Shown here: positions 9,523 through 18,684 of the stretch, piece by piece
How the letters are laid out: every line of letters begins with the position of its first letter
Numbering within the stretch: position 1 is the first letter of the stretch
Source: Paraglaciecola mesophila KMM 241
Lineage (GTDB): Bacteria > Pseudomonadota > Gammaproteobacteria > Enterobacterales > Alteromonadaceae
Direction: 5' to 3'
Assembly (NCBI RefSeq): GCF_000315015.1
Contig: NZ_BAEP01000064.1
Location: 26,462-90,461 of the forward strand
Length of the DNA stretch: 64,000 bases
The notes under the pieces: model-generated
Database searches by the model: none
What the model was told of the DNA's origin: nothing
What the model saw: only the letters and a program-made list of their open reading frames with translations
Position numbers and translations under genes: made by a program

Positions 9523-11043
9523 TTAGAAGAAACCTAGTGGAGCAGTGTCATAACTAACCAACAAGTTCTTGGTTTGCTGATAATGATCCAACATCATTTT
9601 GTGCGTTTCGCGGCCTATTCCAGATTTTTTGTATCCTCCAAAGGCTGCGTGAGCAGGGTACAGGTGATAACAGTTGGTCCACACCCGACCTGATTCTATT
9701 GCCCGGCCCATCTTGTGCGCTAAATTAGCGTCTCGGGTCCAAACGCCTGCACCCAAACCGTAGGCGGTGTCATTTGCGATAGCGATTGCTTCTTCTGGTG
9801 TTTTGAACGTCGTAACCGAAATGACAGGGCCAAAAATTTCTTCTTGGAAAACACGCATCGAATTATTGCCTTTAAGGATAGTAGGCTGAATGTAGTACCC
9901 ATCATCAATTGCTGGAGCAGATTCTTCAGAAAAACCACCAGTTAACACTGATGCACCTTCTTTACGGCCAATGTCGATGTAACCCATAATTTTATCGAAC
10001 TGAATTTTTGATACTTGGGCGCCTACCATAGTGGCGTCATCAAGGGGGTTACCGCGAACGATTTTTTTGGTTTTTTCTAGCACACGCTCCATAAACTCGT
10101 CGAAAATATCTTCTTGCACTAGGGCACGTGAAGGGCATGTACAGACTTCACCTTGGTTAAAGAAACCCAAAGCAAAACCCTCTGCACATTTATCGAGGTA
10201 ATCATCTTCAAAGTTGGTAATGTCTTTGAAGAAGATATTTGGAGATTTACCGCCAAGTTCTACCGTAGATGGAATGAGATTTTCAGCTGCACATTTTAAA
10301 ATGTGACCGCCTACTGCAGTTGAGCCAGTAAAAGCAATTTTGGCGATGCGTGTACTTGTTGCTAAGGCTTCACCGGCTTCTTTGCCGAAACCGTTAACGA
10401 TATTAAGCACGCCCGCAGGAACTATATCAGCAATTAATTCGGCCAATATAAGGATACTCGCAGGTGTTTGCTCGGCAGGTTTTAGCACGATGCAATTACC
10501 TGCAGCGAGTGCTGGAGCCAATTTCCATGCTGCCATCAGGATAGGGAAGTTCCATGGAATAATTTGCCCAACAACGCCCATTGGCTCATGAAAGTGATAG
10601 GCAACGGTGTTGTCATCAATCTGCGAGAGTGTACCTTCTTGCGCTCGAATGCAGCCTGCATAATACCGAAAGTGGTCGACCGCTAATGGAATATCTGCAC
10701 CCATGGTCTCTCTGATGGGCTTACCATTGTCCCAAGTTTCTGCAACAGCTAGTTTGGTGAGGTTCTCTTCCAAACGGTCCGCAATTTTTAACAAGATATT
10801 TGAACGTTCTTGCACTGAGGTTTTACCCCATGCATCTTTTGCGGCATGAGCAGCATCAATAGCCAATTCGATATCTTCTGCACTAGATCGTGGGATTTCG
10901 CAAAAGTCTTCGCCAGTGACAGGGGTTAGGTTCTTGAAGTAAACACCTTTAACTGGCGCCACCCATTCACCGCCGATAAAGTTTTCATATTTATCTTTAA
11001 AATTGATTACAGCATCAGCGCTGCCTGGGTTTGAATAGATCAT
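9523..11043 (-). CDS. exaC: NAD-dependent aldehyde dehydrogenase, ExaC/AldB type
   Basis: A 506-residue aldehyde dehydrogenase. The nucleophile is Cys301 in [14 protein letters not shown] and the general base is Glu262 in VELGGKSPN; the NAD-binding segment FTGSTAVG is at about 238-245. The doublet C-T-C around the nucleophile, the opening [10 protein letters not shown] and the ending QTKNLLVSY match E. coli AldB and Pseudomonas ExaC, which oxidise acetaldehyde and similar short aldehydes to acids in the cytoplasm. In Pseudomonas ExaC takes the aldehyde made by a periplasmic quinoprotein alcohol dehydrogenase; that partner is absent here. The gene reads left into the NosR-like, FIST and kinase genes. 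The enzyme class is very sure; the exact aldehyde is inferred. Confidence 0.92.
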   Translation of the reverse strand: MIYSNPGSADAVINFKDKYENFIGGEWVAPVKGVYFKNLTPVTGEDFCEIPRSSAEDIELAIDAAHAAKDAWGKTSVQERSNILLKIADRLEENLTKLAVAETWDNGKPIRETMGADIPLAVDHFRYYAGCIRAQEGTLSQIDDNTVAYHFHEPMGVVGQIIPWNFPILMAAWKLAPALAAGNCIVLKPAEQTPASILILAELIADIVPAGVLNIVNGFGKEAGEALATSTRIAKIAFTGSTAVGGHILKCAAENLIPSTVELGGKSPNIFFKDITNFEDDYLDKCAEGFALGFFNQGEVCTCPSRALVQEDIFDEFMERVLEKTKKIVRGNPLDDATMVGAQVSKIQFDKIMGYIDIGRKEGASVLTGGFSEESAPAIDDGYYIQPTILKGNNSMRVFQEEIFGPVISVTTFKTPEEAIAIANDTAYGLGAGVWTRDANLAHKMGRAIESGRVWTNCYHLYPAHAAFGGYKKSGIGRETHKMMLDHYQQTKNLLVSYDTAPLGFF

Positions 11044-11345
11044 AATGTACCTCTTATCATTGACTGGAAAATTCAGCGTATGTTTGGTTCAAAGGATTTC
11101 CCCTGAGGGATGAAGCCAATGTGTTAGTTCGGGTACTAGAATAGGCGGCAAGCGTTGAAGAGCACCATGCTTCCTTTGCACAAAAAAACTCATACTTTAG
11201 AAGTAGGATATAGGTCTATAGCTGGATGTAGCATGTTTGGGGATGATACTGAGATGGGAAAACGCCAAACCGCAGGGATAAAAAAGCCCTCTATGGTAAA
11301 GAGGGCAGGTTTCAATGAACTATGGGATAACTATGAGACAATACT
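11044..11345. other. Intergenic region between ALDH and NAD(P)-binding protein genes
   Basis: This 302-base stretch must hold the promoter for the leftward aldehyde dehydrogenase. The only clear structure is the terminator at 11279-11306. A 64-codon rightward frame (11155-11349) runs through that terminator and lacks protein-family character. Confidence 0.6.
11279..11306 (-). terminator. Rho-independent terminator of the NAD(P)-binding protein gene
   Basis: GCCCTCT (11286-11292) pairs with AGAGGGC (11300-11306) around a 7-base loop. Read on the minus strand it is followed by a run of T bases (plus-strand A run 11281-11285). It lies about 40 bases after the stop at 11346. Confidence 0.85.
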
Positions 11346-11981
11346 TTAAGCGAAAGCTTGCTCCAGTGAATGGTCGCCGTTAAACAATTCGTAAGTCTTG
11401 TTGGTTAAATTCTGGTTGCTTAGCAGGTATACCAGCGCATCGGCGACGTCTTCTCGGGTGATGATCATCTTGTCTTTACTGTGTGGTTTAGCTGTTTGGA
11501 AACCGCCTTTGGCATCTTCATCTTTTAAGCTACCAGGGCGTAAAATTGTGTACGCTACACCACTGTTGATTAAATGTTCATCCGCCATGTGTTTGGCGAC
11601 TAAATAGGGCTTCATTTTGTCGGAGCCTTGAGAGGGGTCATCGGCGCCGATAGAGCTGACCATAACAAATTGAGAGACATTTGCTGCTTTAGCATAATCT
11701 ACAGCCTTACACGCGGCCCATAAATCGATGAGCATGGTTTTATCCGCACCCGTACTACCGCCGGAACCCGCTGCGAATATTACCTTGTCGCAGCCTTTGA
11801 ATGCATGACTAAAATCTTGCTCTAAATCACCCTCTACCACATCTAACTTGTCACTCTTGATATCATTCAACTTAGACTTGTCTCTTACTAGTCCAACAAC
11901 GGTTTCGCCGTTATCGAGTAGCTTTTGTGTCGTCATTTTGCCGATCTGTCCGCTTGCGCCTATTATCAATGTCTTGCTCAT
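11346..11981 (-). CDS. NAD(P)-binding protein, atypical SDR (NmrA/YwnB-like)
   Basis: A 211-residue single Rossmann-fold protein. The N-terminus has the dinucleotide motif LIIGASGQIGKM (residues 5-16), then VVGLVRDKSKL for the second strand and VEGDLEQ. FVMVSSIGADD precedes Tyr and Lys of PYLVAKHMAD, and the ILRPGSL segment is typical of atypical short-chain dehydrogenases that bind NAD(P)H. Such proteins act as flavin/quinone reductases, epimerase-like enzymes or redox sensors in the cytoplasm; the substrate cannot be told from sequence. It is a single-gene unit with its own terminator. Start ATG 11981 gives the canonical MSKTLIIGASG beginning, behind an AGGAGAAA ribosome-binding site. Confidence 0.85.
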   Translation of the reverse strand: MSKTLIIGASGQIGKMTTQKLLDNGETVVGLVRDKSKLNDIKSDKLDVVEGDLEQDFSHAFKGCDKVIFAAGSGGSTGADKTMLIDLWAACKAVDYAKAANVSQFVMVSSIGADDPSQGSDKMKPYLVAKHMADEHLINSGVAYTILRPGSLKDEDAKGGFQTAKPHSKDKMIITREDVADALVYLLSNQNLTNKTYELFNGDHSLEQAFA

Positions 11982-12374
11982 TTTTTTTCTCCTAAAGTCT
12001 AGTATTCCTCGCGTAAATAAACCGCTTATGATGGCGGTGTTGTTTTAATAAGGCTGAACATATCTTTGCTCATGGCCTAATAACACTGGGGTCTTATTTG
12101 TCGGTTTCAATGAATAAGAGGTTATTAGCATTTATACGACGATCTGTGCGATAAAGACCAGAGGGAGGAAAAGAGAAAGACAGTTCGCACGTAAAATGTA
12201 CATATTGTACGTAAGTTCAGCGAATGGTAGGCAAAAAAACAATTAAATGTGAAATGACCGCTGAAATGCTTGTTTTTTAATACCAAGCCCCAAGGTCTAT
12301 TACTAGCAACAAGAAGACGTACAGTAACAAATACAGTACAACAAAGAAGTAACGTTAATCCAAAAGGAAAACCT
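11982..12374. other. Divergent intergenic region with a GTACA-TAT-TGTAC palindrome
   Basis: A 393-base region between the leftward NAD(P)-binding gene and rightward hpf. The one clear element is the 13-base palindrome GTACATATTGTAC at 12198-12210 in an ACGTA-flanked context, a candidate operator for either gene. The frame open from 12270 into hpf has no protein character before the hpf ATG. Confidence 0.5.
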
Positions 12375-12731
12375 ATGAAAATAAATCTTTCAGGTCACCA
12401 TGTAGAATTAAGCGATACCGTAAAAGAACATGTAAACGAAAAATTTTCTAAGCTAGCAAGCCATTTCCCAACACTAATTGCCCTTGATATCATTATTTCC
12501 AAAGAGCATGGCGAGTTTGATGTAGAAATCAGCACCCAATATGAAGGCTCACGTATCTCGGCCTCAGCAGAGAATCCGGTAATGTATCCCGCTATTTCTA
12601 AGGCAGCCAAAAAGTTAGATGCTGCACTTAAGCACCGTAAAGGACAGTTGAAAGGGGATTTACACAAAAAGCCTGAATGCACCACCCCAGATATTGCCCA
12701 TGAAATTATTCAAGAGATGGATTTACGTTAA
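12375..12731 (+). CDS. hpf: Ribosome hibernation-promoting factor, short HPF/RaiA family
   Basis: A 118-residue protein starting MKINLSGHHVELSDTVKEHV, the hallmark of the HPF/YfiA (RaiA) family. The body shows the beta-alpha-beta pattern with SASAENPVMYPAISKAAKKLDAAL helix and a basic KHRKGQLKG patch used to bind the 30S decoding region. Short HPF with a short acidic tail dimerises or stalls idle ribosomes in stationary phase. I set the start at ATG 12375 behind AAAGGA; the longer open frame from 12270 would add 35 residues unrelated to the family. It is followed closely by a strong terminator, so it is probably transcribed alone. Many HPF genes lie by rpoN; here it does not. Confidence 0.9.
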   Translation: MKINLSGHHVELSDTVKEHVNEKFSKLASHFPTLIALDIIISKEHGEFDVEISTQYEGSRISASAENPVMYPAISKAAKKLDAALKHRKGQLKGDLHKKPECTTPDIAHEIIQEMDLR

Positions 12732-12760
12732 GGTAAATAACCCTTCGTCTCAGAACATAT

Positions 12761-12785
12761 AGCCGCTCTTTGAAGCGGCTTTTTA
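12761..12785 (+). terminator. Rho-independent terminator of hpf
   Basis: AGCCGCT (12761-12767) pairs with AGCGGCT (12774-12780) across a 6-base loop and is followed by five T bases, 30 bases after the hpf stop. Confidence 0.9.
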
Positions 12786-12926
12786 ATGTTCCCGCACCAA
12801 ATAGATACCCCATCGTCGTTGGCGCTAGACAGTCAACGGAGGGTTGATTACCATGCGCGACAGCGCCGTCACTCTTCGATATGTGCCGGGCATCATCAAA
12901 CCTTTGTTATTTTAAGTGGGAACACA

Positions 12927-13157
12927 GTGTTGATCAGCGAACTTCAATTTCAATTTAGCGACGCCCAAAAGGCCAACCGATTTCTTAATGAATTAACACA
13001 CTGGACATCGTCATCAGGCAATGTGGCGGTTAAAGCGAAACTCGCCAAGGGCTCTGACACTGTGAGTGTTAAATATCAATTCGACGGTAAAGGGTTTGAT
13101 TACACCTGCTCTGAACTTGACGATTTAGCCAATCAGTATGGCGGGGAAGAGGTTTAA
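12927..13157 (+). CDS. Small uncharacterised acidic protein
   Basis: A 76-residue protein read from GTG 12927 behind AAGTGGGA: LISELQFQFSDAQKANRFLN..., then an antiparallel-like VAVKAKLAKGSDTVSVKYQF and the acidic end LDDLANQYGGEEV. The longer open frame from 12786 starts inside the hpf terminator and has unlikely composition, so I reject that start. There are no membrane segments or known motifs. The alternating pattern suggests a small alpha/beta fold of about 70 residues. It sits between hpf and the LysR gene. Function unknown. Confidence 0.6.
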   Translation: MLISELQFQFSDAQKANRFLNELTHWTSSSGNVAVKAKLAKGSDTVSVKYQFDGKGFDYTCSELDDLANQYGGEEV

Positions 13158-13210
13158 GTTAAGGCTTTGATGTGAATGCGTGGAGCGAGAAGGTGGAAGT
13201 GAGAGGATAA

Positions 13211-13239
13211 AACGCCCACGCATAAAGCACATGGGCGTT
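13211..13239 (-). terminator. Convergent hairpin terminator
   Basis: AACGCCCA (13211-13218) pairs with TGGGCGTT (13232-13239). On the minus strand it is followed by TTTTATC after the LysR gene; on the plus strand it follows the small gene ending at 13157, so it probably serves both. Confidence 0.7.
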
Positions 13240-13251
13240 ATTCAATATCAG

Positions 13252-14169
13252 TTAAGTGATTGACACACTAGGATGAAACGTCGTGACAACCTCAGCTATT
13301 TGTTCGCGTAGCCACATATGCGCATGGTCATGATCCGCGCTCACATGCCAATACAAAAAGTATTCTACAGGTGCTAATTCGAAAGGTAATTCGTATATCG
13401 AGCAATCATAATGCTTAGCAAGATGATAAGGCACACATGCAATTAAATCAGTCTTTACAATCACGGAAGGCACGGTCAAAAAGTGTTGGCCGCGCATCAC
13501 TACACGTCGTTTTAAATTTAATTTATCCAGTGCAACATCAATTGGACCTGCACCTGTGCGTCGCTGAGAAATATTGATATGCCCAAGTTGTAAGAACGTA
13601 TCTATATTTAAACCTTGGCTTAGCGCCGGGTGATTACGCCGCGCAATGACAACAAACCTGTCTTCTGCGATTTTCTGTTTACATAAATGTGGGTCAACAA
13701 ATGCCGAGGAGGCATCTGCGTAAAAATCTAAACTACCGCTTGCCATCGCAGAAACAATATTACTGCGTGAAATATCGTAGCTAGTAAGGGTAATGTTAGG
13801 CGCTACGTTCTGTAGCTGAGCAGTTAGCCTCGGCATGATACTCGCTTCAAGTAAGTCTCTGGCGGCAAAGTTATAGCTTATTTCTGCTGTAGCGGGATCG
13901 AATGTGTGACTTTCTTGCACACTCTTACGTAACAAACCCAGCGCTTCTCGAGCGGGACCAATGATATTCTGCGCTGCCGGAGTCGGCGTCATGCTGTGGC
14001 CTGTGCGCACAAATAGTGGGTCGTTCAACATTTCTCGTAAGCGTGCGAGTGAGTTACTGACAGCCGGTTGCGTTATACACAATACGTCAGCAGCTTTGGT
14101 CAAACTGCCTGCGGTATATATCGCATCGAATACGGCAAAAAGATTAAGATCTATTCTATTTAAATTCAT
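13252..14169 (-). CDS. LysR-family transcriptional regulator
   Basis: A 305-residue LysR regulator. The winged helix-turn-helix (residues 1-65) reads LNLFAVFDAIYTAGSLTKAADVLCITQPAVSNSLARLREML, followed by the linker helix and a periplasmic-binding-type effector domain (about 90-300). The DLNLF opening with NDPLFVRTGHSMTPTPAA is typical of the NodD/LeuO/PcpR side of the family. The effector and target genes are unknown: the flanking gene on the left is convergent and asnS on the right runs in the same direction, upstream, behind its own terminator. It is therefore a stand-alone gene whose targets may be elsewhere. The start at ATG 14169 gives the canonical N-terminus. Confidence 0.9.
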   Translation of the reverse strand: MNLNRIDLNLFAVFDAIYTAGSLTKAADVLCITQPAVSNSLARLREMLNDPLFVRTGHSMTPTPAAQNIIGPAREALGLLRKSVQESHTFDPATAEISYNFAARDLLEASIMPRLTAQLQNVAPNITLTSYDISRSNIVSAMASGSLDFYADASSAFVDPHLCKQKIAEDRFVVIARRNHPALSQGLNIDTFLQLGHINISQRRTGAGPIDVALDKLNLKRRVVMRGQHFLTVPSVIVKTDLIACVPYHLAKHYDCSIYELPFELAPVEYFLYWHVSADHDHAHMWLREQIAEVVTTFHPSVSIT

Positions 14170-14362
14170 AGTATTTTCACTTTACGCTCTGATTAGGCCT
14201 AGAGTAGCCTAAATATTCCATCATTTGAGGTAATGTTGGATTATACAGAACATTCATTAAATTAATAGAACGAGAATATCTTTTGGATGTAAAAAATTGT
14301 AATAAAGTGCTTTAATTCAAGCATATAGCTGAAAATAGGGCGTTTTTGTTACTGATTGGTAT

Positions 14363-14394
14363 AAAAAAACCACCCGAGTGGGTGGCTTTTTTTA
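14363..14394 (-). terminator. Terminator downstream of asnS
   Basis: CCACCC (14370-14375) pairs with GGGTGG (14380-14385) with a 4-base loop. It is flanked by an A run and a T run, so it works on the minus strand behind asnS and potentially on both strands. Confidence 0.9.
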
Positions 14395-14406
14395 GAGGGG
14401 ACAAAT

Positions 14407-15804
14407 TTAATAGTTTGCATTACCTGGTGTACGTGGGAAAGCAATGACGTCTCGAACGTTTTGCATGCCAGTGACATAAGCAACTAAGCGCTCGAAACCG
14501 AGACCAAAACCAGAGTGAGGCACTGTGCCATAGCGACGTAGGTCACGATACCAACTGTAATCTTCTTGATTCAAACCCATTTCAGCTAAGCGACGATCGA
14601 ATACATCAAGGCGTTCTTCACGTTGTGAACCACCAATGATTTCACCGATCCCAGGAGCGAGTACATCCATAGCGGCAACGGTTTTATTGTCGTCGTTAAT
14701 ACGCATATAAAACGCTTTAATGTCTTTTGGATAGTTCTGCATGATAATAGGCGCGCCCACATGCTCTTCTGCCAAGTAGCGCTCGTGCTCTGACGACAAA
14801 TCGACACCCCAAGAAACAGGGAACTCGAACTTCTTGCCGCAATTTTGCAAAATTTCGATGGCGTCGGTGTAGTCCATGCGCACGAAGTCTTGCTCTATGA
14901 CTTTTTCTAACCGCGTAATCGCATCTTTGTTGATACGCTGTGCGAAAAAGGCCATGTCATCAGCGCGTTCAGCGAGTACTGCTTTGAACACGTATTTAAG
15001 CAAATCTTCAGACAATTGAGCGATATCGCCCAGATCGGCAAATGCTACTTCAGGCTCAATCATCCAAAATTCAGCTAGGTGACGGCTGGTGTTTGAATTT
15101 TCAGCACGAAACGTTGGCCCAAAAGTATAGATTTTTGACATCGCAGTCGCGTATGTCTCACCGTTTAATTGACCTGATACCGTTAGAAAGGTTTCTTTTC
15201 CGAAAAAATCTTGGCTGAAGTCAACTTGACCTTGTTCGGTCGTAGGCACATTCATCATATCTAGGGTAGACACACGGAACATTTCACCAGCGCCTTCGGT
15301 ATCACTTGCTGTCAGAATAGGGGTGCTGACCCAGCAATAGCCACTTTCGTGGAAGAATCTGTGTATTGCTTGTGACAAACAGTTACGCACGCGGGTAACG
15401 GCGCCAATTACGTTTGTTCTTGGGCGCAAATGAGCGTGTTCGCGAAGGTACTCTAAACTATGACGCTTCGGTGCCATAGGGTAGGTATCTGGATTTTCTA
15501 CCCAGCCGACAATTTGAATTTCTTCGGCTTCAATTTCAAGCGATTGGCCTTGGCCTTGCGATTCCTTTAGCACGCCAGTGGCGATGATGGAGCAGCTAGT
15601 GGTTAACCGTTGAATGTCGGCATAATTATTCAGGGTATTCAGGGCGATGACCTGAATAGGGTCAAAGCAACTTCCGTCATGTAATGCAACGAAGGATAAA
15701 CCAGCTTTCGAGTCACGACGGGTTCTAACCCAACCTTTTACGGTGACCTGCTGACCTACTGAATATTTACCGGCAAAAATATCTGCCACTGGGGCTTGCG
15801 CCAT
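14407..15804 (-). CDS. asnS: Asparaginyl-tRNA synthetase
   Basis: A 465-residue class IIb aminoacyl-tRNA synthetase that charges tRNA-Asn with asparagine in the cytoplasm. An OB-fold anticodon-binding domain (about 20-100, [26 protein letters not shown]) is followed by the class II core. Motif 2 lies around [26 protein letters not shown]. Motif 3 near the C-terminus is [15 protein letters not shown], and the ending [10 protein letters not shown] is characteristic of AsnRS rather than AspRS or LysRS. The start at ATG 15804 gives [10 protein letters not shown] and has a GGAGAG ribosome-binding site; the longer frame to 15822 adds only six residues. It is a single gene with its own terminator and a small palindrome upstream. 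Confidence 0.96.
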   Translation of the reverse strand: MAQAPVADIFAGKYSVGQQVTVKGWVRTRRDSKAGLSFVALHDGSCFDPIQVIALNTLNNYADIQRLTTSCSIIATGVLKESQGQGQSLEIEAEEIQIVGWVENPDTYPMAPKRHSLEYLREHAHLRPRTNVIGAVTRVRNCLSQAIHRFFHESGYCWVSTPILTASDTEGAGEMFRVSTLDMMNVPTTEQGQVDFSQDFFGKETFLTVSGQLNGETYATAMSKIYTFGPTFRAENSNTSRHLAEFWMIEPEVAFADLGDIAQLSEDLLKYVFKAVLAERADDMAFFAQRINKDAITRLEKVIEQDFVRMDYTDAIEILQNCGKKFEFPVSWGVDLSSEHERYLAEEHVGAPIIMQNYPKDIKAFYMRINDDNKTVAAMDVLAPGIGEIIGGSQREERLDVFDRRLAEMGLNQEDYSWYRDLRRYGTVPHSGFGLGFERLVAYVTGMQNVRDVIAFPRTPGNANY

Positions 15805-15838
15805 GTTTTCTCTCCAAACCACTTTGGGTATTTAGTAA

Positions 15839-15857
15839 AATTTAGCAAGGCTAAATT
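15839..15857. promoter_or_regulatory. Palindrome in the asnS leader
   Basis: AATTTAGC (15839-15846) and GCTAAATT (15850-15857) form a perfect 8-base inverted repeat with a 3-base spacer, 35 bases upstream of the asnS start. It could be an operator or a short hairpin in the leader. Confidence 0.35.
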
Positions 15858-16061
15858 ATGTCATTTTTTTAGGGGTAAGTGCCATGATAACGCTGCATAA
15901 TCGGCTAAAATAGCTAATCTTCAGTACATAACGAACCAATTCGTGTGAAAAGTAGGCGCAGATGACCAATATTTTACGTCCGTTTGTTGGCTAATTTCAC
16001 AAGGTGTGTAATCTTACTCAGGTGACGCTTAGACTCAAGAAAAATCGGATGCGAACAATCA

Positions 16062-16448
16062 ATGGAAACAGACAAGCAAAATTGGCAAGGTGAAAACCGT
16101 CGTAAAACACGAGTAGAGAACGATAAATTATTTCAAACGATCGTTGGGGTGAACGTTGTTGGCTGGGTGGTCTTCGTGGCTGCTTTGATCGTGTTTCATT
16201 ATGCCCGCCCAGAATTCGTAACAGGTGTACAAGACTTTTGGGGGGTGACTGGTCGCGAACAGTGGTCGTCCTCTTTAAGTACCTATTTAGTCGCTCTGCT
16301 TTTTGCCTGTGTGGCATTAAGTTTGACGGTTTTGTTAATGAAGCGAAAGCGAACCAGAAGAAAAAATGACAATTTCGGTATCAATGGATTGGTATTGTTG
16401 TTGGTCGCGTCTTTGAGCCTTGCGGCGTTATTCTTCGAATTTAATTAA
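16062..16448 (+). CDS. Small inner-membrane protein, unknown
   Basis: A 128-residue protein with a charged N-terminus (KQNWQGENRRKTRVENDK) and three predicted membrane helices at about 27-48, 72-91 and 107-125, with a Lys/Arg-rich loop KRKRTRRK between the second and third that should be cytoplasmic by the positive-inside rule. I do not recognise the family. It is followed by its own terminator and is adjacent to another small membrane-protein gene in the same direction, although the two are separate transcription units. Nothing indicates a substrate or partner. Confidence 0.75.
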   Translation: METDKQNWQGENRRKTRVENDKLFQTIVGVNVVGWVVFVAALIVFHYARPEFVTGVQDFWGVTGREQWSSSLSTYLVALLFACVALSLTVLLMKRKRTRRKNDNFGINGLVLLLVASLSLAALFFEFN

Positions 16449-16455
16449 TGCGTAG

Positions 16456-16484
16456 CGCCCATTTGCTTAATGGGCGAGTTTTAT
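16456..16484 (+). terminator. Rho-independent terminator
   Basis: CGCCCAT (16456-16462) pairs with ATGGGCG (16470-16476), followed by AGTTTTATTT. It ends the small membrane-protein gene at 16062-16448. Confidence 0.8.
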
Positions 16485-16637
16485 TTACCGTAAAATTGAT
16501 ACGCCTCATTTTACGCTCAATATTCCCTCAAAATCAGTTTGATAGCCCTCACTTTGGTGGCTATATTGTAGTGGTCTTGCATACGAAAGTGCATTAGGGA
16601 CAAGTCACACAAAAAGGAATTTTTAGAGGAACTAATA

Positions 16638-16949
16638 ATGTCTAATAATAAAACACTTGTATCACTTCTATTTACCGTTGCTGTTCTTGCTACCGTTATA
16701 TCTGCTTTTTTGCCTTTGGCGAATATCCCGCAACAAACCTCTGGCACCTTATTTTTTATGGTCGCTATTTTATTGTTTAAAGTTGCAGGTGCTATTTCAG
16801 CGGGTATTTTGGTGATGCTCTTTGTCAGTGATAGACCGTGGCGAAAGCTGCGTCATATTGAAGACATCAACTTTGCCCAAGGCGATCAACCAAATGAGGT
16901 AAAACGACAGCCGTTTAATCATGCCTACAACGGTCATTCGCCGAAATAA
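16638..16949 (+). CDS. Small inner-membrane protein, unknown
   Basis: A 103-residue protein with two membrane helices (about 7-27 and 38-62) and a hydrophilic C-terminal tail (SDRPWRKLRHIEDINFAQGD...) expected in the cytoplasm. The start at ATG 16638 follows an AGAGGA site. There is no recognisable domain. The upstream 190 bases must contain its promoter since a terminator precedes it. The gene converges with the cysteine synthase gene; a hairpin between them (16974-16997) is oriented for the latter. Confidence 0.75.
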   Translation: MSNNKTLVSLLFTVAVLATVISAFLPLANIPQQTSGTLFFMVAILLFKVAGAISAGILVMLFVSDRPWRKLRHIEDINFAQGDQPNEVKRQPFNHAYNGHSPK

Positions 16950-16973
16950 CAGTTTGCTTTAAGGGGCGTTAGT

Positions 16974-16997
16974 AAAAAGGCGCCAATAAACAGCGCC
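16974..16997 (-). terminator. Terminator of the cysteine synthase gene
   Basis: GGCGC (16979-16983) pairs with GCGCC (16993-16997); on the minus strand the stem is followed by TTTTT. It is 65 bases past the cysteine synthase stop. Confidence 0.7.
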
Positions 16998-17061
16998 AAA
17001 ATCACTATATTTCAGAAGCTTTTGGCTCACGGGTATCTACGAATCCTCATGAGCATTCTCG

Positions 17062-18093
17062 TTACTCCTGAGCAAATAGGTCAGTACTGAAATAACGCTC
17101 TGCAGTATCCGCTAGGATCGTCACGATGTTTTTGCCCGCAAGCTCTGCTCGCTGAGCAACTTGAACAGCCGCACATGCTGCTGCACCGGATGAAATACCC
17201 ACAGGCAAACTCTCTACACGAGCAAGTTCCCTAGCATAAGCAATAGCATCTTCGTTACTCACGGTAATAATTTCATCTAGCAAGCTGACATCTAATACAT
17301 CTGGTACGTGCCCTGAGCTCAAACCCTGAATTTTGTGCACACCCGCACAGCCTTCGCTCAACACTGGGCATGAAGCGGGTTCGACGGCAATGATTTTGAT
17401 ATTTGGATTGCGAATTTTAAGCGCTTTGGCGATCCCTGTGATGGTGCCGCCTGTACCGACGCCAGCGATCAGCACGTCAACTTCTCCATTTGTGTCGCGC
17501 CAAATTTCCTGTGCGGTGCTGTTAAAGTGCATATCTGGATTCGCTTGGTTGCCAAACTGATCGAGCATCACTGCGCCTTGCGTTTCTGCTACCAAGGCTT
17601 TCGCTTTATCGATAGCGCCTTTAGTGCCCAAATCTTTCGCCGTGGTAACCACTTTCGCACCATAGTGCTTAATCAATTTTTGTCGCTCAATTGACATATG
17701 CTCTGGGATCACTATGGTCAATGGAATCCCTTTCATGGCACATATCCATGCACAAGCAACGCCGTTGTTGCCTGAGGTTGCTTCAATAATTTGAGTATTT
17801 TCATCAAACGAATCTGACAACATGAGTGCATTGATCATGGCCAGCGCAGGACGGTCTTTAATTGAGCCAGCAGGATTGAAGTATTCCACTTTAGCGAGTA
17901 TTTCGCCTTGTACCTTGTACTTATTGCCTAAGCGACTTAAACGCACTAGAGGTGTATTGCCAATAGTTTGAGTGATGTCGTCGTAAATGCGCCCTTTGGT
18001 AGCGGGTGCTGAAGAGCTTTTAGGGTCGTTTATCAGTTTGTTGTTTTCGTTATGAGTGTTATTTACAGCCATTGAAAGGGCTTCGTTCGACAT
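17062..18093 (-). CDS. cysK: Cysteine synthase (O-acetylserine sulfhydrylase) family PLP enzyme
   Basis: A 343-residue fold type II PLP enzyme. The body opens with the family signature ITQTIGNTPLVRLSRLG. The Schiff-base Lys lies in NPAGSIKDRPAL, the substrate loop is EATSGNNG, the phosphate-binding Gly-rich loop is GVGTGGTITG, and the C-terminal PVGISSGAA segment is conserved. It should make cysteine from O-acetylserine and sulfide in the cytoplasm. It has about 36 extra, low-complexity N-terminal residues before GRIYDDI; an alternative start at Met8 would shorten them. The gene is divergent from a DecR-like Lrp regulator with a 141-base shared region. CysM-like or related beta-synthase activity cannot be excluded by sequence alone. 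Confidence 0.88.
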   Translation of the reverse strand: MSNEALSMAVNNTHNENNKLINDPKSSSAPATKGRIYDDITQTIGNTPLVRLSRLGNKYKVQGEILAKVEYFNPAGSIKDRPALAMINALMLSDSFDENTQIIEATSGNNGVACAWICAMKGIPLTIVIPEHMSIERQKLIKHYGAKVVTTAKDLGTKGAIDKAKALVAETQGAVMLDQFGNQANPDMHFNSTAQEIWRDTNGEVDVLIAGVGTGGTITGIAKALKIRNPNIKIIAVEPASCPVLSEGCAGVHKIQGLSSGHVPDVLDVSLLDEIITVSNEDAIAYARELARVESLPVGISSGAAACAAVQVAQRAELAGKNIVTILADTAERYFSTDLFAQE

Positions 18094-18234
18094 GTTAGGT
18101 ATTCCATTGATAGAAAAGAAAACAGGTCAATACTATGCCACGCATATAGCAGAATAAATTTCTAACTATTGTGCTTGTTTTTGTAAATTTAAAAAATTAT
18201 TCTCATTTAATGGTTTTTATTAGAGTTAATTTTT

Positions 18235-18684
18235 ATGGATAGGTTGGACAGGGAAATATTAAGACTTCTGCAGAATGATGCAACTTTGTCTGTTAGTGAT
18301 ATCGCCGAACAGATTGGTCTGAGTTCAACCCCTTGTTGGCGACGCATTCAAAACCTTGAAAAACTGGGAATCATTAAGAAACGTGTGGCGCTACTTGATG
18401 CAGAAAAACTTAATTTGGGCATGACTGTATTTGTGCAAGTCAAAGCTGCGCAACACGACATCAATTGGTTGGGTCGATTCGCTGAATATGCCGCCGGCAT
18501 TGAGGAAATTGTAGAGTTTTACCGCATGAGTGGCGAGTATGATTACATGCTTAAAGTGGTTGTAGCTGACATGAAAGCCTTCGATGTCTTTTATAAACGC
18601 CTAGTAGGGGGCATTGAGTTGTCAGACGTCACATCGAGTTTTGCTATGGAGCAAATTAAGTACACCACAGCACTTGCGATATAA
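18235..18684 (+). CDS. Lrp/AsnC-family regulator, DecR (YbaO)-like
   Basis: A 149-residue Lrp/AsnC protein. The N-terminal helix-turn-helix (LDREILRLLQNDATLSVSDIAEQIGLSSTPCWRRIQNLEKLGII) is followed by the RAM effector domain with FYRMSGEYDYMLKVVVADM and the ending VTSSFAMEQIKYTTALAI. That ending and the TPCWRR recognition helix closely recall E. coli DecR, a cysteine-responsive activator of cysteine desulfidase genes. Here it is divergent from a cysteine synthase gene, which fits a role in sulfur amino acid control and autoregulation; this is inferred. The next gene downstream, an NhaC-family transporter, is in the same direction 168 bases away. Confidence 0.88.
   Translation: MDRLDREILRLLQNDATLSVSDIAEQIGLSSTPCWRRIQNLEKLGIIKKRVALLDAEKLNLGMTVFVQVKAAQHDINWLGRFAEYAAGIEEIVEFYRMSGEYDYMLKVVVADMKAFDVFYKRLVGGIELSDVTSSFAMEQIKYTTALAI

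Noticed and set aside
11155..11349. 64-codon rightward frame between ALDH and the NAD(P)-binding gene
   Set aside because: It runs through a clear terminator, has no ribosome-binding site and no family character.
12786..12926. N-terminal extension of the small protein after hpf
   Set aside because: It begins in the hpf terminator tail and reads as random composition; the GTG at 12927 with a binding site is better.
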